Of a stretch of DNA of 64,000 nt, positions 45,596-54,169 are shown one piece after another. A program made the position numbers and the translations under genes. Each line of letters starts with the position of its first letter. Position 1 is the first letter of the stretch. The stretch is from Sphingorhabdus contaminans (GTDB taxonomy: Bacteria > Pseudomonadota > Alphaproteobacteria > Sphingomonadales > Sphingomonadaceae). Below the pieces are notes generated by a model. It was not told the origin of the DNA. It ran no database searches and saw only the letters and a list, made by a program, of their open reading frames with translations. The stretch covers positions 1,054,001-1,118,000 of the forward strand of contig NZ_VKKU01000002.1 in the NCBI RefSeq assembly GCF_007280415.1. Direction: 5' to 3'.

Positions 45596-46234
45596 ATGGC
45601 GAGCAGCGGACCAAAATTGATTAGCGACGCACCGGAAAGCGGAAACGCCCGTGACCAGTTGATTGAGGCCGCAAGCCAGATCATGCGTGACGGCGACACC
45701 ATTGATTTGTCCTTGTCGGAACTGTCGATGCGTGCCGGTCTCAATAGCGCGCTCGTCAAATATTATTTCGGGAACAAGAATGGCCTGATGCTGGCCCTGC
45801 TCGACCGGGACATGGGCAATATCGTCCACGGGCTCGGGGCTCTGGTGGCCAAGGATATGCCGCCGGAGGAAAAGCTGCGCCTGCATATTGGTGCAGTGAT
45901 CGATACCTATTACGCCTTCCCCTATTTAAACCGTCTGCTGATGCGCATGGTGCGCGATAGCGCGCCGATTGAGGCTGCCCGGATTGCCGATCTTTACCTC
46001 CGTCCAATATCCAAGGCCTATGACACGCTGATCAGTGAAGGGGTAAAAGCGGGCAAGTTCCGGAACATTGACCCCCAGTTTTTCTATTTCACCGTCACCG
46101 GTGCGGCGGACCGTTTCTATTCCTCGCGCCTGGTATTGCGGCATTGCTATAATCAGGACGATTTTAACGAGAATATGCGCGACCGCTATCGCGACCACAC
46201 TATCGAGCTCATCATGCGCGGTCTGTTGGTCTGA
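45596..46234 (+). CDS. TetR-family transcriptional regulator
   Basis: 212 residues. The N-terminal TetR helix-turn-helix (about 18-65) contains DQLIEAASQIMRDGD and the recognition helix ALVKYYFGNKNGLM; the ligand-binding C-terminal domain follows. It is the only regulator inside the catabolic block, placed after the last crotonase and convergent with the CaiB gene. It is the natural candidate to bind the three repeats at 36238, 42623 and 47482, with an acyl-CoA as ligand; this is inference. Confidence 0.88.
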   Translation: MASSGPKLISDAPESGNARDQLIEAASQIMRDGDTIDLSLSELSMRAGLNSALVKYYFGNKNGLMLALLDRDMGNIVHGLGALVAKDMPPEEKLRLHIGAVIDTYYAFPYLNRLLMRMVRDSAPIEAARIADLYLRPISKAYDTLISEGVKAGKFRNIDPQFFYFTVTGAADRFYSSRLVLRHCYNQDDFNENMRDRYRDHTIELIMRGLLV

Positions 46235-46250
46235 CACCCGACGTCACGGG

Positions 46251-47444
46251 CTAGAGATCGAGTGCCCGCCTGATTTCGTCGCCGTCAGCATCAAGCATCG
46301 GGGGGTGGGCGTAATTGGTCGCCGGTGTTCCGGCATAATGCACCGGATGTTTCATGGTCCGGTATTTCCCGAGTTCGGGACTTTCCAGTTCCTCGAAAAA
46401 GCCGACGTCGGCCAGATGCGGGTCCGTGAGCACATCGGCCATCCGGTTATACTTCATCGCCGGTATGTCGTTTTCCGCCAGCAAATCGAGCCATTCGTCC
46501 GTTGTGCGTTCCGCCGTGACTTCCTCAATAAGGGTATAAAGCTCGCCCGTATGCTTGGTCCGTTCCTGATAGGTGGCAAAACGGGGATCATCAAAGACAC
46601 CCGGCCGTCCACCCAGTTCAAAGAACTTCGCCCATTGCCGGTCGTTATAGGGCACGATCGCGATGAAGCTGTCCTTGGTGGGATAGGGTCGCCGCCGCGG
46701 GTTGACCGACCTCGTATAGCCCATGCGCCCATTTCCCGGGATGAAGGTTTCGCCCCAGAGATTTTCGACCATATGAAACCATGTGAAGCATTCGAACATC
46801 GGGACCTGCACAAATTGCCCGCCCTTCCCGTTTGCGCGAGCAAGCAAGGCAGCCATGGTGGCATTGGCAGCGAACAGGCCACTGACCTTGTCGGCAACCA
46901 GAGATGGCGCATAAGTCGGCCTTCCGCCGTCCCGTTGTTCGCTCAACGCGGCAAAGCCCGACGCGGCCTGAATGAGATCGTCATAGGCCTGCCGCTCCCC
47001 ATAAGCGCCGCCTGCTCCAAAACCGGCGCAATGCACATATATGATGTCGGGGTTGATCGCCTTGACGGTGTCATATCCAAAGCCGAGGCGTTCCATGCCG
47101 GCCATCCGCACATTGTGGATGAAGACATCGGCCTCTTCCAGCAAGGCGGCAAGTACGGCCTTGTCCTCGGGCTTTTTGATGTTGAGGTTGATGGCTTTTT
47201 TGTTGCGGTTCAGTGCTGCAAATATTGGGCCATGCTGCTTGGTGGGCGAATCGCCTGCATGGCGCATCAGATCGCCCGGTGTATTTCCTTCGCTGTTTTC
47301 GATTTTGATGACCTCGGCCCCAAGATCGGCCAGCTGCACGGTGGCATAGGGGCCCAGCACGACCGTCGCCATGTCGACTACCTTGATGCCCTTTAAAGGT
47401 CCTGTGGGCTCTTTATCCCATTTCAGCTTCGGCCAGGCCGCCAT
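46251..47444 (-). CDS. CaiB/BaiF (class III) CoA-transferase family protein
   Basis: 397 residues. N-terminal GPLKGIKVVDMATVVLGPYATVQLADLGAEVIKIE, the NRNKKAINLNIKKPE block and the catalytic Asp in IHNVRMAGMERLG-type context identify the family, which includes formyl-CoA transferase, carnitine-CoA transferase and alpha-methylacyl-CoA racemase. In this block either CoA exchange or racemisation of a 2-methyl branch fits. The ATG at 47444 has GGAGAGTG upstream. Its promoter is shared divergently with the thiolase-like gene and contains operator copy 3. Confidence 0.9.
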   Translation of the reverse strand: MAAWPKLKWDKEPTGPLKGIKVVDMATVVLGPYATVQLADLGAEVIKIENSEGNTPGDLMRHAGDSPTKQHGPIFAALNRNKKAINLNIKKPEDKAVLAALLEEADVFIHNVRMAGMERLGFGYDTVKAINPDIIYVHCAGFGAGGAYGERQAYDDLIQAASGFAALSEQRDGGRPTYAPSLVADKVSGLFAANATMAALLARANGKGGQFVQVPMFECFTWFHMVENLWGETFIPGNGRMGYTRSVNPRRRPYPTKDSFIAIVPYNDRQWAKFFELGGRPGVFDDPRFATYQERTKHTGELYTLIEEVTAERTTDEWLDLLAENDIPAMKYNRMADVLTDPHLADVGFFEELESPELGKYRTMKHPVHYAGTPATNYAHPPMLDADGDEIRRALDL

Positions 47445-47481
47445 CACACTCTCCTTTATCCTTGCATCACCTGCTAGCATA

Positions 47482-47499
47482 TTTAAGCGTACAGTTAAG
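47482..47499. promoter_or_regulatory. operator-like inverted repeat, copy 3 (divergent promoter)
   Basis: TTTAAGCGT ACAGTTAAG, a weaker version of copies 1 and 2 with the same 9+9 layout, 37 bases before the CaiB-type gene and 22 bases before the thiolase-like gene. Confidence 0.55.
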
Positions 47500-47521
47500 A
47501 ACTTTATGAGAGGAATATCGG

Positions 47522-49012
47522 GTGGGATTTGATGCACATGCTCCCGTCATCATTGGCGTAGGTGAAGCAAGCCGCAAGTCGGTATCAGGTGAATGGCCAC
47601 GTCCGGTCGAGCTTGCGGGCCAGGCTATAAAGGCAGCGCTCGCCGACACGGGCCGGCCGGATGCTGTCGCTGCCGCTGTTGATGCAGTCGCGGCAATCCG
47701 GACGTTTGAAGACAGTGGCATTTCCATGGGTACCGGTTCGCCTGATAATGTCCCTGAAGCCTTTGGTGCGGCGGGGGGAATATCTGCCGCTCGGTTGATC
47801 TATGCCGATGTTGGCGGCCAAAGTCCGCAGGCAATGGTCCACGAACTGGCGGGCGATATCCGGCGAGGGGAAACCGGATTGGCCGTTATCGTTGCCGCTG
47901 AGGCAATGGGCACTGCCAAAAGGGCACGTAAAGCAGGTGTGCAACTGGACTGGCGTCTTGCGTCGGATACCGGCTATGACAATCGCCTGTCGACATTTCC
48001 GATACTGAGCCGTGCCGAAATCCGGCATGGCATAATTTCCATGCCGCTGGCCTATTCGCTGCTTGAAAATGCCCGGCGCTTGGGTCTTGGACTTTCGCGT
48101 GACGATTATCAGGTTCGCATGGCCGAATTGAGTGCCGCCATGTCGGAGGTGTCCCTGACGCGCGAACATGCACAATTTGCAAAACGGTTCACCACGGGCG
48201 ACCTCGTCAAAGGTAGCGAAAGCGACTATTGGCTAACCGATATCTATCGCAGATGGCGGGTTGCACAGGATGCCGTCGATCTGGGAAGCGCGATTATTCT
48301 GACCAGTGCCGGCAAGGCGCGTGAACTGGGTGTCGCGGACGACAAGATGATCTGGCTTGCCGGGTCCAGCGAAACCAAAGAGTCGCCCTATAGCGAGCGC
48401 AAGGACATCACCCACCCGTCCGCGCTGGAATATGCGCTGCATGCGGCATTGGACCAGGCTGGGTTTGAGGCAGCGCAGCTCGGGTCGGTCGATATCTATA
48501 GCTGTTTTCCTGTCGCGGTATTTGCTGCGGTCGATGCCCTTGGTGACCCTGCCCGGGCTCTGGGCGATTACACCATTACTGGCGGACTCAATTTCTTCGG
48601 CGGGCCGGGCAATGGCTATGCGATGTACAGCATCGCTGCCGTCGTGGAACGCTTGCGGCAGGATGGTAGCAAGCCGGCCCTGATAACCGCCAATGGTGGC
48701 GTGATGTCCAAACAAGCCGTCGGCATTTACACCGCAAGCCAGCCGCCGCGTCCATGGACCGGCGACACCCGTTCTGCCTACCAACCCGAAGCAGTTGTAC
48801 TGGACGAAGCACCGCAAGGTGCCGGACGGGTCCTGACCTATACCCGCCCGGTTGCCAAGGATGTTGCAGGCCCGGCAACATTATTGCTCGAAATGGAAAA
48901 TGGTGCCCGCGCACTTGCGGTGATGGACGATGCCCCCGAGACCGATCTGGGCGGTGTGAAAGTTACCGTTACACCGCACGAAAAGAGACATAGCGCTACT
49001 ATATATTGCTAA
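47522..49012 (+). CDS. thiolase-like protein (SCP2-thiolase-like/TLP1 type) lacking catalytic residues
   Basis: 496 residues. The fold is that of a thiolase (VIIGVGEAS start; DIYSCFPVAVFAA; GGLNFFGGPGNGYAMYS), but the catalytic positions are changed: the Cys region reads ADVGGQSPQ, the GHP His motif reads GGP and the last Cys-containing loop reads ANGGVMS. About 100 extra C-terminal residues follow (from about 400). This is the organisation of mycobacterial thiolase-like protein type 1, reported to bind CoA with no normal thiolase chemistry known. It may be an acyl-CoA binding or aldolase-partner subunit. Starts with GTG at 47522. Confidence 0.8.
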   Translation: MGFDAHAPVIIGVGEASRKSVSGEWPRPVELAGQAIKAALADTGRPDAVAAAVDAVAAIRTFEDSGISMGTGSPDNVPEAFGAAGGISAARLIYADVGGQSPQAMVHELAGDIRRGETGLAVIVAAEAMGTAKRARKAGVQLDWRLASDTGYDNRLSTFPILSRAEIRHGIISMPLAYSLLENARRLGLGLSRDDYQVRMAELSAAMSEVSLTREHAQFAKRFTTGDLVKGSESDYWLTDIYRRWRVAQDAVDLGSAIILTSAGKARELGVADDKMIWLAGSSETKESPYSERKDITHPSALEYALHAALDQAGFEAAQLGSVDIYSCFPVAVFAAVDALGDPARALGDYTITGGLNFFGGPGNGYAMYSIAAVVERLRQDGSKPALITANGGVMSKQAVGIYTASQPPRPWTGDTRSAYQPEAVVLDEAPQGAGRVLTYTRPVAKDVAGPATLLLEMENGARALAVMDDAPETDLGGVKVTVTPHEKRHSATIYC

Positions 49013-49060
49013 TGTCCGGTTCAGGTTGCTACAGTTAACACTCCTCCAAGGAGAAAGATC

Positions 49061-49486
49061 ATGCACAGCAAGTTGATTCTCGCGCTCGCCTTGCCCTTCG
49101 CGGCGCTTACCGCATGTGGCGATGTCGATAGCACCCCCAAGCCTCTGACGGAAAAACAGTCCGAATTGCTGACCAAAGAACTGGCGGGCAAGGTAGCAGG
49201 TGCGCCGGTCAACTGCATCAGCGATTTCAACAGCACCAATGTCGTGCGCGTCAGCGATGACATCCTGCTCTATCGGGTGTCGGGCAATCTGGTTTATAAA
49301 AACACCTTGCGCAGCAGCTGCCCCGGACTCGCGCGGGACAGCGATATCATGGTGACGGAGCAATTTGGCGGCCAGAAATGCCGGGGTGACCTTGTAAAGC
49401 TGGTCGACCGGACAAGCGGTATCCCGGGGCCAGTATGCAGCCTTGGTGAATTTGTACCTTACCGGAAAGACAAGTCAGGCAGCTAA
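49061..49486 (+). CDS. small predicted lipoprotein, conserved Cys pattern
   Basis: 141 residues with a lipobox LTAC (Cys about 19). The mature part has four further cysteines in the spacing NCIS...SSCPGL...KCRGD...VCSLGEF, with DILLYRVSGNLVYKN between. I believe this resembles the DUF6491-like proteins common in sphingomonads and xanthomonads, function unknown. Its own RBS (CTCCAAGGAGAAAG) and position after the catabolic block suggest it is independent of it. Confidence 0.72.
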   Translation: MHSKLILALALPFAALTACGDVDSTPKPLTEKQSELLTKELAGKVAGAPVNCISDFNSTNVVRVSDDILLYRVSGNLVYKNTLRSSCPGLARDSDIMVTEQFGGQKCRGDLVKLVDRTSGIPGPVCSLGEFVPYRKDKSGS

Positions 49487-49502
49487 ATCACCAACCTTAT
49501 TT

Positions 49503-50195
49503 TCAGCTTTTAAACGTCATTGGTCCGGTATGACTTACACCCGGACCCAAATAAGCGTGAATTTCAAACCCTGCACGCTTAACGCGGGTACAAAAACTAT
49601 AATCCTCGGAAAGATGCCCAAGTTCATCGTCCGTTACATTGTTGAAAAAGCCATAAGTTGCTTGGCTGAAGTTGGGCATTCTCGTTAGCATTTTTAAGGC
49701 GATTCCTTGGTCGATAATGGACTCCAACACCGCTTTCTTAAGAATGTAAAAACCGGTGCCGATGAATTGAACTTTTCCAATAGAGCCATAGGAAGGATTG
49801 GTGGGATTAGATGTAGTGCCGACAAAAGGTGCCGCTGCATACTGCGCGTTTCGTCCGCTTTTTCCAGACAGAATGGCGGCTTCAAATGCATTGAGATCTA
49901 ATGTTCGCTGTGGCTGATAGACGGCCAGAAAGTCAGCTTCATGATCTAACAGTCGTTCGAGCACGGAGATTTCAACGCCTATGTCATCATCAATCCCAAT
50001 AAACTTGTCATGCGCACTCGCCAAAAAATGGGCCGCCAAAATGTTGCGGGCAGTTCCAACTTCGGCATTTGAAACGCTAACAAAGCTGTAATCAATATTC
50101 CGATTTCTAAAAATAAGACTTAAATTCATCAGCGTCGTTGTCGTTTCGACGGACATGGATCCGCGTCCAGCGGGGACGCCTATGAGGATGGACAT
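49503..50195 (-). CDS. glycosyltransferase-like protein (GT2/GT-A fold), low GC
   Basis: 230 residues. N-terminal ILIGVPAGRGSMSVETTTTL and the acidic motif FIGIDDDIG (a DxD-like metal site) near residue 65 suggest a GT-A nucleotide-sugar binding fold; FIGTGFYILKKAVLESI and SEDYSFCTRVKRAGFEI resemble the acceptor half of phage and marine bacterial GT2 proteins. No membrane segment. Its DNA is about 40-45% GC against about 60% around it, with codons unlike neighbours, so recent transfer is likely. The 151 bases upstream are also AT-rich and hold no gene. Confidence 0.68.
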   Translation of the reverse strand: MSILIGVPAGRGSMSVETTTTLMNLSLIFRNRNIDYSFVSVSNAEVGTARNILAAHFLASAHDKFIGIDDDIGVEISVLERLLDHEADFLAVYQPQRTLDLNAFEAAILSGKSGRNAQYAAAPFVGTTSNPTNPSYGSIGKVQFIGTGFYILKKAVLESIIDQGIALKMLTRMPNFSQATYGFFNNVTDDELGHLSEDYSFCTRVKRAGFEIHAYLGPGVSHTGPMTFKS

Positions 50196-50346
50196 TCAAA
50201 TTTCTTTCACTCTTGTGAGGCATGCGCATCCCCATTAACGCATGCAGGAATGTAGCTTTCTTAGACCTTCTGGAAACAACGGCAATATGCATTATTGGCA
50301 AAGAACCTGTAACTTATAGAAATTTCTGATTAAATTGTCGGGGGCG

Positions 50347-51312
50347 TTACTTGTTCCCACTCAGAAAATCAGCCAGTTCCTTTGCGAATTTTTCCGGTTG
50401 GTCCAGCATGATGAAATGATAGCTGCCCGTGATCTGGATGGCTTTCAAATGGGGCGTTCCGGCATATTGCGGCAGGAAGGCCGCAGTGGATTGTTCGACG
50501 GTCATGGCCCGGTCATCCTGTGCATAGAGCAAGGTGACCGGCGCGCTGATCTTGGGAAGTTCGGGCCGCATATCGGTCGTCATGACATCTATTAGAGCTT
50601 GCGCGACAACGCGGGGGTCCGAATTCCGGCTCCACCGGTCAACTGTCATACGGCCCCGGGGTGTGTTGGTCAGCCCGCCCGCCTGGCTTTGCGGCCCGGG
50701 ATCGCGGCCTGTATCGACCGGCTTCGGCTGACCATAGGCCGACCGGATGGAGGCGGCCAATCGTTCGGCCTGGGGACGGACGAGATCGACCGTGGCGGCG
50801 GGATGGAATAGGGTGCCGATAAAGGGCAGTGCATCCACGACCATGACTTTCTGGACAAGATCGGGATAGCGGGCTGCAATCATCAACGCCGACAGGCCAC
50901 CTAAGGAATGGCCGACGATCAGCGGTTTCTTCCCTCCACCGGCCATGATCCGGTCAGCGATATAGTCGCCCAGTTCGCGGACGAACGGTTCCAGAACAGG
51001 GCCTTCGCCATTGGCCTCAGCAGCGTCGCCAAATCCCCTGATCTGCACCACATGAAGCCGGATGCAAGACCGCTGCGCCATGCGCGTCGCGTCCCATATT
51101 TCGCGCGGCGTTGCAAGGCCGGGTATTAGAATGAGGTCGTCGATATTTTCCCGGGCGGGACCTTCGATTTGGACACTGAAATGACGTCCGTCATAGGTTG
51201 AACGCTCAACCGCCACCGTCGGGTTTGCGCTGCATTGCGGTGTTTGCGCCCATGACGATACGGGCAATATGACGGCCATGGAAGCAAGGACCAGGGGCAG
51301 GGCGAATTTCAC
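50347..51312 (-). CDS. secreted alpha/beta hydrolase
   Basis: 321 residues with a clear signal peptide (1-22, cut near SWAQT). Nucleophile elbow GHSLGG near 136, Asp in YAQDDRAM and His in GSYHFIMLDQPEKF complete the triad. Typical periplasmic sphingomonad hydrolase of unknown substrate; not a beta-lactamase or known lipase. Single gene, 25 bases after the XRE regulator gene ends on the same strand. Confidence 0.85.
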   Translation of the reverse strand: MKFALPLVLASMAVILPVSSWAQTPQCSANPTVAVERSTYDGRHFSVQIEGPARENIDDLILIPGLATPREIWDATRMAQRSCIRLHVVQIRGFGDAAEANGEGPVLEPFVRELGDYIADRIMAGGGKKPLIVGHSLGGLSALMIAARYPDLVQKVMVVDALPFIGTLFHPAATVDLVRPQAERLAASIRSAYGQPKPVDTGRDPGPQSQAGGLTNTPRGRMTVDRWSRNSDPRVVAQALIDVMTTDMRPELPKISAPVTLLYAQDDRAMTVEQSTAAFLPQYAGTPHLKAIQITGSYHFIMLDQPEKFAKELADFLSGNK

Positions 51313-51337
51313 ATTCAGTCTCCAACGCTAAAAAAAC

Positions 51338-51529
51338 TCAGTCGCGTAGAAAAATCGCTTCGATGGCCAGATCAAAAACATCGGCGATACGAAAGGCGAG
51401 GGGCAGCGACGGGTCATATTTACCGGTCTCGATTGCATTGACCGATTGGCGCGACACGCCCAGAGCGTCGGCTAGATCCTGCTGGCTCCAGTCGCGTTCG
51501 GCGCGCAGAACCTTAAGCCGGTTCTTCAT
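51338..51529 (-). CDS. small XRE-family helix-turn-helix regulator
   Basis: 62-63 residues made almost entirely of a Cro/CI-type HTH: MKNRLKVLRAERDWSQQDLA, then ALGVSRQSVNAIETGKYDPSLPLA. The YgzD-like type usually pairs with a small membrane protein, as here: its ATG at 51529 overlaps the stop of the upstream gene (ATGA). Probably regulates its own operon. Confidence 0.88.
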   Translation of the reverse strand: MKNRLKVLRAERDWSQQDLADALGVSRQSVNAIETGKYDPSLPLAFRIADVFDLAIEAIFLRD

Positions 51530-51930
51530 GCTTTCCAGCGCGCAATCGGTCCGGCCAGACCCAGCATGGCAAACCATATGACGCCCATCCATTGAGGCCC
51601 CGTTGCCACGACATCATAGACCTGCAGAAACTGCCATACCGTGACAATCACCAACGTAAATGCGGTCGCGAACAGGGTCTGTTTGGCAAACAGGAAGCGC
51701 TGATATTCATCGTCCGTTTCTACCAATAACCGGAATATCGCCCAGAACACGCCAATCACAGGAAAGGCGGTAATCAATGCCAGCCCGATTTTCGTTGCTT
51801 GTCCGTGGGCAGCCCCGCTGCGGGCAAAACTAAGACTGGCGGTCAGGATTACGACATAAGATGCCATGAACAGCAGGATGCGTATGCTGTACCGGCGCAT
51901 ATAGGGAGCCATGCTGTTCCAACCTGCCAT
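51526..51930 (-). CDS. small membrane protein partnered with XRE regulator
   Basis: 134 residues, four predicted helices (about 16-35, 47-65, 83-102, 113-130). No family motif recognised beyond the common membrane-protein/XRE operon type. Starts at 51930 or at 51912. Short TGACAT/ATGTCA repeats occur at and upstream of its start. Confidence 0.72.
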   Translation of the reverse strand: MAGWNSMAPYMRRYSIRILLFMASYVVILTASLSFARSGAAHGQATKIGLALITAFPVIGVFWAIFRLLVETDDEYQRFLFAKQTLFATAFTLVIVTVWQFLQVYDVVATGPQWMGVIWFAMLGLAGPIARWKA

Positions 51931-51987
51931 GTCAATGAACCTTTAAATTAAGACAAGTTACCTTTACATGACATGGCCATAATGTCA
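51929..51987. promoter_or_regulatory. ATGTCA/TGACAT repeats upstream of the XRE operon
   Basis: Three copies in 59 bases: ATGTCA at 51929-51934, TGACAT at 51969-51974 and ATGTCA at 51982-51987. Candidate operator half sites for the XRE regulator. Confidence 0.35.
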
Positions 51988-52118
51988 AGCGTCCTTTGCA
52001 CGTTTGGCAGCAGAGCAGCGCTGGAGGGGCATTGCGCACGATTTCTGCGGGGTTGCGGCATTGGTCGCAGGCTGGCAAAGGGGCACTTCTTAAACACACC
52101 AGAAAGTTAGTTTTTCCC

Positions 52119-54119
52119 ATGTCCGAGATGATCCGCGTCACCCTTCCCGATGGCTCCGCCCGTGAAGTGCCCAGCGGAACTACCCCTGCGGATATTGCCG
52201 CCGCCATTGGACCGGGTCTTGCCAAGGCCGCTCTTGCCGCCCGCGTGGATGGCGAGGTGCGCGACATCATGCGTCCGCTTGAATCAGATGCCCAACTCGC
52301 CCTCATTACCGCGAAGGACGAGGCGGATGCGCTTGAACTGGCGCGCCACGATTATGCGCATATTCTTGCCGAGGCGGTGCAGGCATTGTTTCCGGGCACG
52401 CAGATCACATTCGGGCCCGCCACCGACGACGGTTTCTACTATGATGTGATGGCGCCTGCCAGCCGCGGACCGTTCACGCTCGATGACTTGCCGGTGATTG
52501 AGGAAAAGATGCGCGAGATTATCCGCGCCGACAAGCCGTTGCGCCGCGAGGTCATGTCCCGTGACGCTCTGATCGCGACATGGGCTGCGGCGGGCGAAAG
52601 CTTCAAGGCAGAATGGGCGCGTGAATTGCCCGATGGTGAAGAGCTGACGGTCTACTGGTCGGGCGATGACTGGATGGACATGTGCCGCGGCCCGCATCTG
52701 GCATCGACCGGGAAGCTTGACCCGCAGGCGTTCAAGCTGACGCGCGTCGCCGGTGCCTATTGGCGGGGTGATCAGAATAACGCGCAGTTAAGCCGCATCT
52801 ATGGCACCGGCTGGCTGAATAAAAAGCAGCTTGATGCGCATCTCGTACGTCTTGAAGAAGCGGCAAAGCGCGACCATCGCCGTCTGGGACAGGATATGGA
52901 TCTGTTCCACCTGCAGCAGGAGGCACATGGATCGGTCTTCTGGCACCCGCATGGTTTCACCATCTGGCGGCAACTTGAATCCTATATGCGCCGGGCTATC
53001 GACGCCGCGGGCTATCAGGAAGTCAAAACGCCTCAGGTCATGGACGCGCGTCAGTGGGAACAGTCCGGCCACTGGGGCAAATATCGGGAAAATATGTTCG
53101 TGATTCCCGACGAGGTCCCGAATACCGAGGATGAAGGCCCTGTCATTTCGGGCAACGCCGACTGGATGGCGCTGAAGCCCATGAACTGTCCCGCTCATGT
53201 GCTGATTTTCCGGCAAGGCATCAAATCCTATCGTGACCTGCCGCTCCGGCTTTATGAACATGGCTGCTGCCACCGCAACGAACCGCATGGCGCGCTGCAT
53301 GGCCTGATGCGGGTACGGCAATTTACGCAGGACGATGCGCATATCTTTTGCCGCGAGGACCAGATTGTTGCCGAGGTGCAGGACTTCTGCGCATTGGCGG
53401 ACCGGATCTACAAGGATTTCGGCTTTACCTATTCGATCAAGCTCGCGCTTCGTCCTGAAAAGCGGTTCGGGTCCGATGCCGATTGGGACAAGGCGGAAAA
53501 CGAACTGCGTGATGCCGTTGTGCGCGCTGGCCTTGCGACCGAAGAATATGGCTGGGAAGAACTGCCCGGCGAAGGCGCCTTTTATGCGCCCAAGCTGGAA
53601 TGGCATCTGACCGATGCAATTGGACGCACCTGGCAAGTGGGGACGATCCAGTCCGACCGTGTTTTGCCCGAGCGTCTGGACGCAAGCTATGTCGGCGAAG
53701 ATGGCGCCCGCCACCGGCCCGTCATGCTGCACCGCGCCATCTTTGGGTCCTATGAGCGGTTTATCGGAATCCTGATTGAACATTATGCCGGCCGCTTCCC
53801 GGTCTGGCTCGCACCCGTGCAGGCGGTGGTCGCGACAATCGTGTCGGATGCCGACGGCTATGCTGAGCATGTCGAGGCGAAGTTGAAAGCCGCCGGGATC
53901 CGGGTCGAATCCGACCTGCGCAATGAAAAGATCAACTATAAGGTGCGCGAGCATAGCCTTGCGAAGGTTCCGCACCTGCTGGTGGTCGGCATGCGCGAGG
54001 CGGAAGAGGGCAAGGTTGCCATCCGTTCGCTCGGGTCGGAGGGGCAGCGCATCATGACAGTCGACGAAGCGGTCGCGCTGCTGATCGCCGAAGCGACCCC
54101 CCCGGATTTGCGTGCTTAA
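52119..54119 (+). CDS. thrS: threonyl-tRNA synthetase
   Basis: 666 residues. TGS domain ([27 protein letters not shown]) at about 4-30, the editing domain with [11 protein letters not shown] (a variant HxxxH), the class II catalytic core with [13 protein letters not shown] and [26 protein letters not shown], and the anticodon-binding domain ending near VDEAVALL. The ATG at 52119 gives the usual start; a second ATG lies at 52128. The gene begins after a 188-base gap from the XRE operon. Confidence 0.96.
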   Translation: MSEMIRVTLPDGSAREVPSGTTPADIAAAIGPGLAKAALAARVDGEVRDIMRPLESDAQLALITAKDEADALELARHDYAHILAEAVQALFPGTQITFGPATDDGFYYDVMAPASRGPFTLDDLPVIEEKMREIIRADKPLRREVMSRDALIATWAAAGESFKAEWARELPDGEELTVYWSGDDWMDMCRGPHLASTGKLDPQAFKLTRVAGAYWRGDQNNAQLSRIYGTGWLNKKQLDAHLVRLEEAAKRDHRRLGQDMDLFHLQQEAHGSVFWHPHGFTIWRQLESYMRRAIDAAGYQEVKTPQVMDARQWEQSGHWGKYRENMFVIPDEVPNTEDEGPVISGNADWMALKPMNCPAHVLIFRQGIKSYRDLPLRLYEHGCCHRNEPHGALHGLMRVRQFTQDDAHIFCREDQIVAEVQDFCALADRIYKDFGFTYSIKLALRPEKRFGSDADWDKAENELRDAVVRAGLATEEYGWEELPGEGAFYAPKLEWHLTDAIGRTWQVGTIQSDRVLPERLDASYVGEDGARHRPVMLHRAIFGSYERFIGILIEHYAGRFPVWLAPVQAVVATIVSDADGYAEHVEAKLKAAGIRVESDLRNEKINYKVREHSLAKVPHLLVVGMREAEEGKVAIRSLGSEGQRIMTVDEAVALLIAEATPPDLRA

Positions 54120-54169
54120 GCCATCGGCGGCGCAGGACCATTTCCGATTTCTGGTCTGCATCTCTTAAT

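Noticed and set aside
46068-47396. 442-residue open frame antisense to the CaiB-type gene
   Set aside because: Entirely overlapped by a well-conserved CoA-transferase gene; the composition is that of a high-GC antisense shadow and no domain is recognisable.
49490-50346. prophage or integrative element remnant
   Set aside because: Low GC only; no integrase, att repeats, phage structural genes or tRNA nearby.
52788-54161. 457-residue open frame antisense to thrS
   Set aside because: thrS is unambiguous on the other strand; the antisense protein is rich in His/Phe/Gly from complemented codons and has no motif.
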